A DNA stretch of 60,492 bases from Flavobacteriales bacterium UBA958 (GTDB lineage Bacteria > Bacteroidota > Bacteroidia > Flavobacteriales_D > Crocinitomicaceae), in assembly GCA_002293045.1 (NCBI GenBank), contig DBCM01000103.1, positions 1-60,492 on the forward strand. The letters run 5' to 3'. Positions 26,991-35,596 of this stretch are shown here, piece after piece; within the stretch, counting starts at the first letter, position 1, and every line of letters begins with the position of its first letter. The notes below the pieces were generated by a model. The model was not told the DNA's origin. It worked only from the letters and a program-made list of their open reading frames with translations, and searched no databases. The position numbers and the translations under genes are program-made.

Positions 26991-27789
26991 CGGATCCGTT
27001 GTTGTAGTCACTGGTTCAAGTCGGGGCATTGGAAAAGCCATTGCCTTGGCCTTTGCGAAAGAGGGGGCATTTATCGTACTGAATGGAAGGAATTCCGAAC
27101 GACTTTCTGAAACCATGGAGGAACTTAAGCATGTAAGCGCAAATGTAGTAGCCGTTAATGCCGATGTTTCTACCGAAGAAGGCGCGAAAACCTTAATTGA
27201 CGTTGCCTTGGAGTCTTTTGGAAAAATCACCTATTTAATCAACAACGTTGGAATTTCAAGCCGCGGAAACCTTGGTGAACTAGAGCCTAAAGTAATTAAA
27301 GCGATTTTTGAGAGCAATGTTTATGGTACGATTTTCCCAACCATGATGGCCTTACCGGCGTTGCGCGCAGAAAAAGGTGGCGTATTGTTTATTTCTAGTC
27401 TTGCTGGCATTCGTGGATTGCCGGGTTTAGGACCTTATTCGGCCTCTAAAATGACGCTCCGTGCCTTGGTAGAGTCTATTCGAATTGAAGAGAAAAATAA
27501 CGGGGTTTATGCAGGCTTGCTTTTAGTAGGAATTACAGAAGTGGCCCATGATAAAGAAGTACTTGGTCCGGATGGAAAGCCAAGGTTATTAAGTCCTCGA
27601 TCTGGAAAGGGAGTAAGTTCTATGACTACAGTTTCTGAGGCTGCGCTGCATATGATTCGCAAGCGTAAATTCATAAAAACACTCACGTTTATTGGGAAAA
27701 TCAATCAATTTCTAAACAAACTATCTCCAGGATTAGTAGAGAGGATTATTCAGAAAAATATGGCCAAATTTGATGAGCGATCAAAGTAA
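26983..27789 (+). CDS. Short-chain dehydrogenase/reductase
   Basis: 268 residues, classical SDR. Cofactor motif TGSSRGIGKAIA (about 9-20), NNVGIS (variant of NNAG) near 88, the catalytic Ser in ISSLAGI and YSASK (Tyr-xxx-Lys) near 153. The C-terminal basic, amphipathic tail (LSPGLVERIIQKNMAKF) resembles membrane-associated lipid-type SDRs, so a ketolipid substrate is conceivable but unproven. The start overlaps the CPBP gene by 8 bases. Confidence 0.88.
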   Translation: MFNGSVVVVTGSSRGIGKAIALAFAKEGAFIVLNGRNSERLSETMEELKHVSANVVAVNADVSTEEGAKTLIDVALESFGKITYLINNVGISSRGNLGELEPKVIKAIFESNVYGTIFPTMMALPALRAEKGGVLFISSLAGIRGLPGLGPYSASKMTLRALVESIRIEEKNNGVYAGLLLVGITEVAHDKEVLGPDGKPRLLSPRSGKGVSSMTTVSEAALHMIRKRKFIKTLTFIGKINQFLNKLSPGLVERIIQKNMAKFDERSK

Positions 27790-27879
27790 TACAGGCACGA
27801 AATTCAATTAATACATGGGTTTTGGATAAATTACACACGAGCCTTTGTTTACAAATAGATACTCATCCTTTCTAGCGCT

Positions 27880-29049
27880 CTATTTACTTCTTCGCCGCTT
27901 AAGCTCCGCACTAATCAGTCCCAATTCACGACCGGTTTGACCAGCAACCGAGGTGTTTTCATCGGCACGACGCAACAAGTAGGGGAGCACCTCTTTCACC
28001 GGACCAAACGGAACATATTTCGCTACATTATAGCCCGCATTCGCCAAGTTGTATGAGATGTGATCGCTCATGCCCAAAAGCTGTGCAAAAAAGAACTTCT
28101 CATTGGTGTTTTCTAGGTTTTTCTCTGCCATTAATTGCGTTAACAGCATGGAACTTGCCTCGTTGTGCGAACCGGCACACAGCGCGAAATGCGCGTGATG
28201 ATTTACCATAAAACGCAAGGCCTCGTTGTAGTCGCGATCAGATGATGCTTTATCCGGTTGAATCGGGGAGGGGTAGCCCATTTTCTGAGCACGCTCGCGC
28301 TCTTTTTCCATGTAAGCCCCACGCACTAATTTTACCCCATAAACAATACCCTGGGATTGAGCCGCTTCAGCCTGTTCCTTTAAAAACGCCAGTCGGTCGT
28401 GGCGGTACATCTGTACGGTATTGTAAATAATTGCACGTTGCGTATTGTACTTACACATCATTTCGAAGGTCCATGCATCCAATACTGGTTGAATCCAAGT
28501 TTCTTCCGCATCGATAAATAAACGCACCTGATCGGATGCTGCAGCCTCACAGATTCGTTGAAATCGGGATTTTAGCGCTGCAATATCTGAGGTGATTTGA
28601 GCGGTTTGTGATTTAGTAGGGTCTGATGCGATTTCAAGCAACTCAAAGCGGCCAATTCCCGATAACTTAAAAACTGCAAAGGGAATGGATTTCGAGCCTT
28701 TGGCCATGCGTATCGTAGAAATAATGAGTTCCGTAGTATGCTCAAAATCTTCGTCAGAAGTTTTACCTTCAACCGAATAATCTAAAATAGTCCCAACCCC
28801 AAAAGCGGCGAGCTCCTTGATTCGTTCCTCACAATCCTGAATGGTTTCTCCGCCGCAAAATTGCTTAAATATAGTAGCTTTAATTAGACCCGTTATTGGC
28901 AAATGAAGCCTTAAGGCAAGGGTTGTTGCCCATTTTCCAAAACGTACAATACTCGGAGAAGCAATGACTTTAAAGAGTAAATAGGCTCGTTTTAAGTCAC
29001 GGTCCGATTTGGATTTAAAGGCGACTTCGGTATTGGAGAAATCTAACAT
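27880..29049 (-). CDS. Proline dehydrogenase
   Basis: 389 residues from ATG 29049 (MLDFSNTEVAFKSKSDRDLK). Oxidises proline to pyrroline-5-carboxylate with FAD. Family landmarks: FKQFCGGETI near 62, LFIDAEETWIQ, NTVQMYRHDRL, YGVKLVRGAYMEKER and the substrate-end motif RRADENTSVAGQTGREL. It is a monofunctional Bacteroidota-type PRODH without the PutA aldehyde-dehydrogenase half, and no P5C dehydrogenase is adjacent. Divergent from aroB; its -7 box ends three bases before the ATG. Confidence 0.93.
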   Translation of the reverse strand: MLDFSNTEVAFKSKSDRDLKRAYLLFKVIASPSIVRFGKWATTLALRLHLPITGLIKATIFKQFCGGETIQDCEERIKELAAFGVGTILDYSVEGKTSDEDFEHTTELIISTIRMAKGSKSIPFAVFKLSGIGRFELLEIASDPTKSQTAQITSDIAALKSRFQRICEAAASDQVRLFIDAEETWIQPVLDAWTFEMMCKYNTQRAIIYNTVQMYRHDRLAFLKEQAEAAQSQGIVYGVKLVRGAYMEKERERAQKMGYPSPIQPDKASSDRDYNEALRFMVNHHAHFALCAGSHNEASSMLLTQLMAEKNLENTNEKFFFAQLLGMSDHISYNLANAGYNVAKYVPFGPVKEVLPYLLRRADENTSVAGQTGRELGLISAELKRRRSK

Positions 29050-29052
29050 ATA

Positions 29053-29060
29053 CAAAATTA
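29053..29060 (-). promoter_or_regulatory. -7 promoter box abutting the proline dehydrogenase start
   Basis: Minus-strand TAATTTTG, followed by three bases and the ATG at 29049; predicts a leaderless transcript. No clear -33 TTG. Confidence 0.45.
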
Positions 29061-29095
29061 ACGCTTTTTTGTCACTCTACGCGGCATAAAGTTAA

Positions 29096-29103
29096 TACCT
29101 TTG
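29096..29103 (+). promoter_or_regulatory. -7 promoter box abutting the aroB start
   Basis: TACCTTTG followed by four bases and ATG at 29108; predicts a leaderless aroB mRNA. A TTG lies about 24 bases upstream, longer than the usual 19-21 spacing. Confidence 0.45.
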
Positions 29104-29107
29104 ATTC

Positions 29108-30184
29108 ATGTTAACCATCCAATTTAATGGGACTCCAATTCACGTGGGATCGCTCGATGCTGCCCCGTTTAAGGACTTACTAGCGGATTTTAGCACGTGT
29201 AAAAAAGTTATAATGGTGGATGAAAACACCCACGATTGTTGTCTCGAGTATTTACTTACAGCCTTTCCTTCTTTGGAAGACGCAGAAGTGATGTTACTGC
29301 CCGCAGGAGAAGAAAATAAAGCCTTAGAGGTTTGTTACCAAGTGTGGTCGGCCATGCTGGAATATCAAATAAATCGAAACGATCTGGTTATTAACTTAGG
29401 AGGGGGTGTGGTAACTGACCTTGGTGGGTTCATCGCCTCGGTGTATAAGCGGGGCATTGATTTTATTCATATTCCAACGTCGCTTATGGGAATGGTAGAT
29501 GCCGCCATTGGTGGAAAAAATGGGGTTGACCTGAACGGACTTAAGAACATCATCGGAACCATCACTCAACCAAAAGCTATTTTTGTAGATGCAGGATTTT
29601 TGGAAACGCTTCCGCCGGAAGAGGTCTTTAATGGCTACGCTGAAATGCTGAAACATGCACTAATTCTAGATAAGAACTATTGGAATCAGTTGAAATCGTT
29701 GAATTCTGAAGAAGAATTAATTCAAATCCAACACATCATTCGATCCATTGAACTTAAAAAACAGGTAGTAGAGGCCGATCCAACGGAAAAAGGCCAGCGA
29801 AAATTGTTGAATTTTGGTCATACCCTAGGACACGCCTTAGAATCCTATTTCCTGTCTAAAAAATCCATCGCTCATGGTCATGCCGTTGCCTTGGGAATGA
29901 TCGGTGAAAGTTATATCTCATACAAACGCGGAGTACTTTCGCAAGAGGCATATCGAGAGATTGAGCAATGCATCATTCGGATATTTCCGATGCTCGAAAT
30001 TCCTGAAGAAGCCATTGAAACACTCATAGAACTCATGCGAAACGATAAGAAAAATGAGCGAAACGCCCTGAATTTTGTCTTGTTAAACGCAATTGGTTCG
30101 GCGCAGGTCAATGCCGAAATTTCACCTTCAGAAGTAGGGGAGGCCCTGCTTCATTTATCCCTGCTTGCACAACACGGCAACTAA
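29108..30184 (+). CDS. aroB: 3-dehydroquinate synthase
   Basis: Converts DAHP to 3-dehydroquinate in the shikimate pathway, with NAD and a divalent metal. 358 residues. Visible features: NLGGGVVTDLGGF (NAD binding, about 96-108), HIPTSLMGMVDAAIGGKNGVD near 122-142, the metal ligands in EMLKHA and NFGHTLGHALE, and HGHAVALGM. Monocistronic; followed 5 bases after the stop by a hairpin shared with the convergent peptidase gene. Confidence 0.96.
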   Translation: MLTIQFNGTPIHVGSLDAAPFKDLLADFSTCKKVIMVDENTHDCCLEYLLTAFPSLEDAEVMLLPAGEENKALEVCYQVWSAMLEYQINRNDLVINLGGGVVTDLGGFIASVYKRGIDFIHIPTSLMGMVDAAIGGKNGVDLNGLKNIIGTITQPKAIFVDAGFLETLPPEEVFNGYAEMLKHALILDKNYWNQLKSLNSEEELIQIQHIIRSIELKKQVVEADPTEKGQRKLLNFGHTLGHALESYFLSKKSIAHGHAVALGMIGESYISYKRGVLSQEAYREIEQCIIRIFPMLEIPEEAIETLIELMRNDKKNERNALNFVLLNAIGSAQVNAEISPSEVGEALLHLSLLAQHGN

Positions 30185-30211
30185 CAAAAAAGGCCCCCAA
30201 TGGGAGCCTTT
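30185..30211 (-). terminator. Rho-independent terminator between aroB and the S46 peptidase
   Basis: AAAGGCCCCC (30189-30198) pairs with GGGAGCCTTT (30202-30211) around a three-base loop, nine pairs and one mismatch. Read on the minus strand the stem is followed by a run of five T, so it terminates the peptidase transcript 22 bases after its stop. On the plus strand the T tract is short, so it would be a weaker stop for aroB. Confidence 0.8.
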
Positions 30212-30233
30212 AATCGCTTGAGTATGCGAGTCA

Positions 30234-32366
30234 TCAACGAATGATGGTCATTTCATCTACAATGTGCTTCGCTCCCGAAAATTTATCGATAATAAACAAC
30301 ACGTAGCGGATGTCCACATTGATAGTTTTCTGCAGGTTCGAATCAAAAATCACATCACCAGCCATGGCTTCAATGTTGCCGTCAAAAGCCAAACCGATTA
30401 ATTCTCCTTTACCGTTTAATACAGGCGATCCAGAGTTTCCTCCGGTGATGTCATTATTCGTTAGGAAGTTTACTGGCATATAGCCTGCTTTGTCTCCATA
30501 TTCCCCAAAATCTTTTGTGTTATTCAACTCAATCAATCGCTGCGGCAAGTCAAATTCTTCATCCTTTGGTTTATATTTCTTAATGGTCCCTTCCAATGTA
30601 GTGTAGTAATTAACTTTTGCATCATTACGACCATCTTGAGGTAAAGCACTTACCGTTCCATAAGTTAAACGCATGGTGCTGTTAGCGTCGGGATATTTTA
30701 CTGGACTCAATCCAGACTCACGCATTCCTTTTACCAATTTACGATACGCTTGCATGTAATCGGCCTGCAACTGGATTAGCTCTGGTGTAGTTGCATTCAT
30801 ATGTGCAATCAGTTCTTGAGAAAATTTAATCATTGGATCGTTGGAAATTTCATTTTTAGTTTCGCCATTAATCCAGGAAAGTACTTTTTCTTTAAAACTG
30901 AAAATCGAAGTGCTCAACATCGTCGTTGCACGCATGGCTACAGCATCGGGGCTTTCGAAGCCTGCCGGTTGTTTGTACCCCGCTTTAGTCATGTACAACA
31001 TTAGACCATTCATTAGAATGTCCTTTTCTGTAGGAAGTGAGACGGTGCTATAAAACTCTTCTACCGCATTGAGCAATCCTGCTTTAAGTTCTTTTTTCTT
31101 AGCAGCATCTGCCTTTTCATACTCCATCATTTTAGCTCCAAGATTTCTTGAAATCATCGCGAATTCAGAAGAGCGGAGTAAAATCATTAAATAATTGTCA
31201 TGTCGCGATTTCTCGTTGGTGGCTGCGTAATATTTATTGATAGTACTTACAACGGTACCATATTCTTTTTTGTTTTTGCGCTTGTTTGCCCACGCATCGA
31301 AGGCCTCTTCATTTTCCGCTTTCGTATGTGCTGTACGGAACTTACTCAAGGCATCAATCATTCCTTGACGGTTTTTCCAGTAATTCGCTAGCCGTGCATA
31401 CTTAGATGCATAATTGAGTCGAACGTTATCGTCTTTATCCATTTCATTTTTCATGGCATCCATGGCGGTTTTTGAGGCCTCCACCCATGCCGGATAAGCA
31501 TACTTCACATTTTGATCAATTCCTGAGGCTGGCAACCAACGGTTGGTTCGTCCTGGAAAACCAAGAATCATGGCAAAATCACCTTCTTTAACCCCTTGGA
31601 TGTTCACTTTTAAGTGAACTTTTGGAGTTAATGGAACATTGTTTGTAGAATATTCAGACGGATTACCGTTCGCATCTGCATAGATTCTGAACATAGAAAA
31701 ATCTCCGGTATGACGTGGCCACTCCCAATTGTCGGTGTCGCCACCAAACTTACCAATTGAATTTGGAGGAGTACCCACTAAACGAACGTCTTTGTAGTCT
31801 TGAAATACAAAGTAATAGTATTCATTTCCTTGAAAAAATGAACGAACATTCACTACGTATTTTCCGCCTTCACTGTTTTCTTTTTCAATTAGGGCAATTT
31901 CCTCTTTAATGATTTTCTCACGTTCTGCCTCCGTCATTTTATCATTTACCTTTCCTAAGATGCGTGTAGACACATCATCCATTCGAACAAAGAAGCGAAC
32001 GAATAGCGATTTTGGCTTAAGTTCATCAGCTTTTGTTGCTGCCCAATACCCATTTGTTAAGTGGTCTTGTTCCGGGGTAGACAACTCCGCAATGGCATCG
32101 TATCCGCAGTGGTGGTTGGTTAATACTAATCCTTGAGAGGAAATCAATTCGGCGGTACATCCTCCGTTGAATTGAACAACAGCATCCTTTAAACTGGAAT
32201 GGTTAATGCTGTAGATTTCTTCTGCGGTCAATTGCAATCCGAGTTTTTCCATATCGCGTTGATTCAAACGTTCAATGAACATTAAGAACCACATTCCTTC
32301 ATCGGCTCGAACAAAGAACCCAACAAAAAGGACAATGGCTAAGAGTGTGTGTTTCATGTTTTTCAT
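30234..32366 (-). CDS. S46 family serine dipeptidyl-peptidase (DPP7-type)
   Basis: 710 residues with a signal peptide (hydrophobic segment about 6-20, cleavage near VRA). Periplasmic exopeptidases of this family remove dipeptides from imported oligopeptides. Visible are DEGMWF at the mature N-terminus, the catalytic His in TNHHCGYD near 83-90 and the catalytic Ser in GGNSGSPVLN near 655. The residue that separates DPP7 from DPP11 lies in AFDGNIEAM; it is Gly here, which fits DPP7 (hydrophobic P1) rather than DPP11 (Arg, acidic P1). That subtype call relies on recalled family knowledge. An in-frame ATG three codons in is an alternative start. Confidence 0.92.
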   Translation of the reverse strand: MKNMKHTLLAIVLFVGFFVRADEGMWFLMFIERLNQRDMEKLGLQLTAEEIYSINHSSLKDAVVQFNGGCTAELISSQGLVLTNHHCGYDAIAELSTPEQDHLTNGYWAATKADELKPKSLFVRFFVRMDDVSTRILGKVNDKMTEAEREKIIKEEIALIEKENSEGGKYVVNVRSFFQGNEYYYFVFQDYKDVRLVGTPPNSIGKFGGDTDNWEWPRHTGDFSMFRIYADANGNPSEYSTNNVPLTPKVHLKVNIQGVKEGDFAMILGFPGRTNRWLPASGIDQNVKYAYPAWVEASKTAMDAMKNEMDKDDNVRLNYASKYARLANYWKNRQGMIDALSKFRTAHTKAENEEAFDAWANKRKNKKEYGTVVSTINKYYAATNEKSRHDNYLMILLRSSEFAMISRNLGAKMMEYEKADAAKKKELKAGLLNAVEEFYSTVSLPTEKDILMNGLMLYMTKAGYKQPAGFESPDAVAMRATTMLSTSIFSFKEKVLSWINGETKNEISNDPMIKFSQELIAHMNATTPELIQLQADYMQAYRKLVKGMRESGLSPVKYPDANSTMRLTYGTVSALPQDGRNDAKVNYYTTLEGTIKKYKPKDEEFDLPQRLIELNNTKDFGEYGDKAGYMPVNFLTNNDITGGNSGSPVLNGKGELIGLAFDGNIEAMAGDVIFDSNLQKTINVDIRYVLFIIDKFSGAKHIVDEMTIIR

Positions 32367-32412
32367 AGTTTTTCTGAATTAAGGTGGGCTAATATAGTAA
32401 AATTAGAAGACT

Positions 32413-33051
32413 TTATTTCCCATGTTGTGCACGCGTTTTTTGAATGCGTTGTTTCTTCATCCGACTCAAGGATTCAGGTAAGATCCCTAAATAGGAGGCA
32501 ATTTGATGTTGAGGCACGAGTTGTTCGATGCGTGGATGACGTTCAATAAGGGCCATGTAACGTTCCTCGGCACTGGAAGAAACCGTAAGAAATAAGCGTT
32601 TTTGAAGCACTGCAAGCGTACGCTGCGCCATCATTCGAAACAATCGTTCCATTTGAGGGATATGCTCGAAAATCTCATCAATTCCGTCATGCGTAAAGGC
32701 AAGTACCCAGGTGTCTTCTAAGGCCTGCACGTTAAGTTGGGAAGGTGAACGCAATTCAAAACTCGCCAAATCTCCAATCCACCAATCTTTAAATCCAAAA
32801 TACAATACATGTTCCTGGGCTTTCCCATCGATGTAAAACACGCGCATAGTTCCCGAGATAATGAATGCCTGTTCAAAACCAATGTCTCCTTCACGCAAAA
32901 AATAGGACTTGCGCTTTAAGTGGCGTAAGGTAAACCTCTGTCGAATAAATGCCTTATCCGAATCAGTTAACGTAACGCGCTGTTGAATATAAGTAAAGAG
33001 GTCGTTAAAAGCAGTTTTCTCCGTCACGAGAGTTGCATTCGAATTCTCCAT
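32413..33051 (-). CDS. Crp/Fnr family transcriptional regulator
   Basis: 212 residues. A cyclic-nucleotide-binding-like jelly roll occupies about 25-140 (REGDIGFEQAFIISGTMRVFY, then a weakly conserved phosphate-binding region), followed by a long dimer helix and a C-terminal helix-turn-helix (IASYLGILPESLSRMKKQ). Bacteroidota members of this group usually lack cAMP-binding residues, so the effector is unknown. The start overlaps the RsmF-like gene by 28 bases, making it the last gene of the mutS2-pabB-tilS operon. Confidence 0.85.
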   Translation of the reverse strand: MENSNATLVTEKTAFNDLFTYIQQRVTLTDSDKAFIRQRFTLRHLKRKSYFLREGDIGFEQAFIISGTMRVFYIDGKAQEHVLYFGFKDWWIGDLASFELRSPSQLNVQALEDTWVLAFTHDGIDEIFEHIPQMERLFRMMAQRTLAVLQKRLFLTVSSSAEERYMALIERHPRIEQLVPQHQIASYLGILPESLSRMKKQRIQKTRAQHGK

Positions 33052-34349
33052 TCTTTAGGATATAGGTTGTTAAAGCGGTTTCCGAGGTGTTTAACAAATC
33101 CTAAACCCATTTGGTTGTAGGTCACCATGTAAAAACCTGATTCTTGAGCCGGAACAGGAAAGGTTTCGCCCCGCAAATACTGCAGTGCCTCTCGTTCACT
33201 GAGCTCAATAGTTTGAATGTTAGTGCTAACGGTTGGAATTAAGGCCAACTCGTGAAAAGGAATCCATCCTTTGGGACTTTGTTCCGCGATTTTAACTCCT
33301 TTTTTAATGAAGCGAAGTGGACAATCGATGGATTTTAGCATCGAAATCGCCTCTTTACTAAGCAAGTGCATTCCTGTTCGCTCTTCGATCAGGATTTGGT
33401 TTTCTGTTAGCGTAATGCCAAAGATTGGATCTTTCGACGCATAAACCGACTCGTTACCAAGCGATCGAATTATCGTGCCTTTTTTGCGCAACACGGCAAC
33501 ATACAGTCCTTCTGATTCCGTTGTACCTGGTAGGAAATAATGCCCGAGCTGGTTTCGTCCAGAAACACAAGCATGCGGTACATTCCATGAAACTAATTCA
33601 AAGGTGCCATCGGACAACAAATGCGAGATTTGGTCTTCATTTTCCAACTGGTTGAAGGTACAGGTAGAATACACCAAATACCCGCCAGGTTTTACGGATT
33701 TAATTACGTGACTTAATAACTCGATTTGGCGTGCCGCACAAAATGCGGGAGAATCGGGTTTCCATTCAGCACGTGCGTTTTTATCTTTACGAAACATTCC
33801 TTCCCCCGAGCAGGGAGCATCTACCAACACCACATCAAAGCAATCTTTAAGACCGCTAAAGGCCTCAGGCGAATCATTGGAAACTAGGATGTTTTCTACG
33901 CCCCATTTCCCCAAATTTTCCGCAAGAATATTACTTCGGTGGCGGTTAATTTCATTGGCAAGCACCACGGAATTCGGAGGTAAAGCATCCAGCATAGCAC
34001 TCGTTTTTCCTCCCGGTGCTGCACAGAGATCTAAAACGCGTGTTCCTTCCGGTAAATTCAGGTGTTTTATGAGGGTATAAAGCACCATAGAGGCTGCTTC
34101 TTGCGCATAATATACACCGGCGTGATAACTCGGATCTAAGGTAAACGAAGGTCGTTCCTCTAGATAATAGCCCATTGCACACCATGAAACGGGACGCAAC
34201 TCAGAGCAATCCTTGGCCGATCCTTTACGCGGGTTAATGCGTATTGAAATCGGAGAGGTTTCATCCAGGGCTTGGATGAGATGTTCGCCAAAGGGAGAAT
34301 TCTCTCGAATGGAATCAATAAACTCAGCAGGAAGCGGGGTACTTAGCAT
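33024..34349 (-). CDS. rRNA (cytosine-C5)-methyltransferase, RsmF/NOP2-Sun family
   Basis: 441 residues. SAM motif I VLDLCAAPGGKTSAML near 112, motif IV VDAPCSGEGMFRK with the PC dyad near 183, motif VI YSTCTFN with the TC catalytic Cys near 232. The C-terminal part (from about 300) resembles the RsmF-type PUA-like extension (YLRGETFPVP ... GFVKHLGNRFNNLYPKEWRI), so 16S rRNA methylation is likely. It overlaps tilS by 7 bases and the regulator by 28. Confidence 0.9.
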   Translation of the reverse strand: MLSTPLPAEFIDSIRENSPFGEHLIQALDETSPISIRINPRKGSAKDCSELRPVSWCAMGYYLEERPSFTLDPSYHAGVYYAQEAASMVLYTLIKHLNLPEGTRVLDLCAAPGGKTSAMLDALPPNSVVLANEINRHRSNILAENLGKWGVENILVSNDSPEAFSGLKDCFDVVLVDAPCSGEGMFRKDKNARAEWKPDSPAFCAARQIELLSHVIKSVKPGGYLVYSTCTFNQLENEDQISHLLSDGTFELVSWNVPHACVSGRNQLGHYFLPGTTESEGLYVAVLRKKGTIIRSLGNESVYASKDPIFGITLTENQILIEERTGMHLLSKEAISMLKSIDCPLRFIKKGVKIAEQSPKGWIPFHELALIPTVSTNIQTIELSEREALQYLRGETFPVPAQESGFYMVTYNQMGLGFVKHLGNRFNNLYPKEWRIRMQLS

Positions 34350-35596
34350 GCCTCAAAGGTAACTTTTAAATAAGAGGGGAGGGAGGGACTTGGCGTAAAC
34401 GCTTGATTCATACTCACCCCGGGAATTCCAATCAACTGTTCATCAACATATAACAAGGGCCAGACGGACCGTTGAAATGCCGGTATTCCATGGTCTTTTA
34501 GTATGGCACCTACGGTCTTTGCACTTTTCATTCCTACAGGAACCATCGTTTCTTTTAGTTTCCCACGAACCAACTTCAGTTCGCCATTTACCTGAGTGGG
34601 GTTTAAATAAAATACGGAGGTGGTAAATTGAGCAGGTAGAGAATCCACCGGAGCAACCGTGAACGTAAAATCAATACACGGTATATCATTAATTAAGTAA
34701 AGCTTATCCTTGAATTTTATTAACGCTTGATATCCCGAGGAATGGTGCGCTAAACGAACGCGCTTGTTGTTCTCTGCACTCGTAAGTTGCATGATTGATT
34801 GAATAAATCGAGGCTCAATTTCGAGCAATTTAAACGCTTCCACCAGTACAGTTTGGTCTTCTGCTAATGCTTTGATAGGAATAACCCGTTGATTTTTCCA
34901 TTGGATAGCGAATGCTTGGGCCTGTTCAAAAACTTCAAGATAGCTGTGATAACAGGCATTTTGTAACATGAGCACCTGTTCTCTAATGGATGGATTTAGC
35001 TTCTCCAGCGCAGGAATCACATCCAAACGGATCGCATTTCGTTGGTATTTGGAATCTGCGTTGCTTTTATCTTCCCGCCAATGAATGCCATGAGTTTCCG
35101 CATAAGTGACTATTTCCGACTTGGAAATATGTAAAAACGGACGTAAAATTCCACAGCGCAGTTCATGCATTCCTGCCAAACCAGACAAGCCGCTGTTTCT
35201 GAAAAGATGTAAGAAAAAAGTCTCGATTTGATCATCCTGATGGTGAGCCGTTGCGATTAAAACATCCGTAGCAGTACCTACTATTTCTTGAAAAAACTGG
35301 TAGCGTATTGTTCTTGCCTCCAGTTGTAAATTTCCTCCTTCCTCCCTTAAACGCGCCCCTAAATCAACGATTCGCTCATGAAATGAGATCTGGTGTTGCA
35401 CACATAAATCCCGAATCATTCGAGCATCGGCTTCACTGTCTTCCCCACGCAATTGATAGTTTACATGAGCCACCGAAAAAGGCAGTTGATGCGAAAGAAA
35501 GAAATGAAACAGTACCATGGAATCTACGCCTGCACTGCATGCAAGTAGGTATCGTGAAGCATGGTACTTCGATATAATTTCTTTGGCCTTATTCAT
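34343..35596 (-). CDS. tilS: tRNA(Ile)-lysidine synthase
   Basis: Attaches lysine to C34 of tRNA-Ile(CAU) so that it reads AUA. About 417 residues from ATG 35596; alternative in-frame starts at 35608 (ATG) and 35611 (TTG) add a few residues. The PP-loop is ACSAGVDSMV, with Ala in place of the second Gly of the SGGxDS consensus. Further features are AHVNYQLRGEDSE, the ATAHHQDDQIETFFLHLFRNSG helix, and a C-terminal TilS domain. The gene overlaps pabB by 8 bases and the RsmF-like gene by 7. Essential, so the P-loop variant is presumably functional. Confidence 0.93.
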   Translation of the reverse strand: MNKAKEIISKYHASRYLLACSAGVDSMVLFHFFLSHQLPFSVAHVNYQLRGEDSEADARMIRDLCVQHQISFHERIVDLGARLREEGGNLQLEARTIRYQFFQEIVGTATDVLIATAHHQDDQIETFFLHLFRNSGLSGLAGMHELRCGILRPFLHISKSEIVTYAETHGIHWREDKSNADSKYQRNAIRLDVIPALEKLNPSIREQVLMLQNACYHSYLEVFEQAQAFAIQWKNQRVIPIKALAEDQTVLVEAFKLLEIEPRFIQSIMQLTSAENNKRVRLAHHSSGYQALIKFKDKLYLINDIPCIDFTFTVAPVDSLPAQFTTSVFYLNPTQVNGELKLVRGKLKETMVPVGMKSAKTVGAILKDHGIPAFQRSVWPLLYVDEQLIGIPGVSMNQAFTPSPSLPSYLKVTFEAC

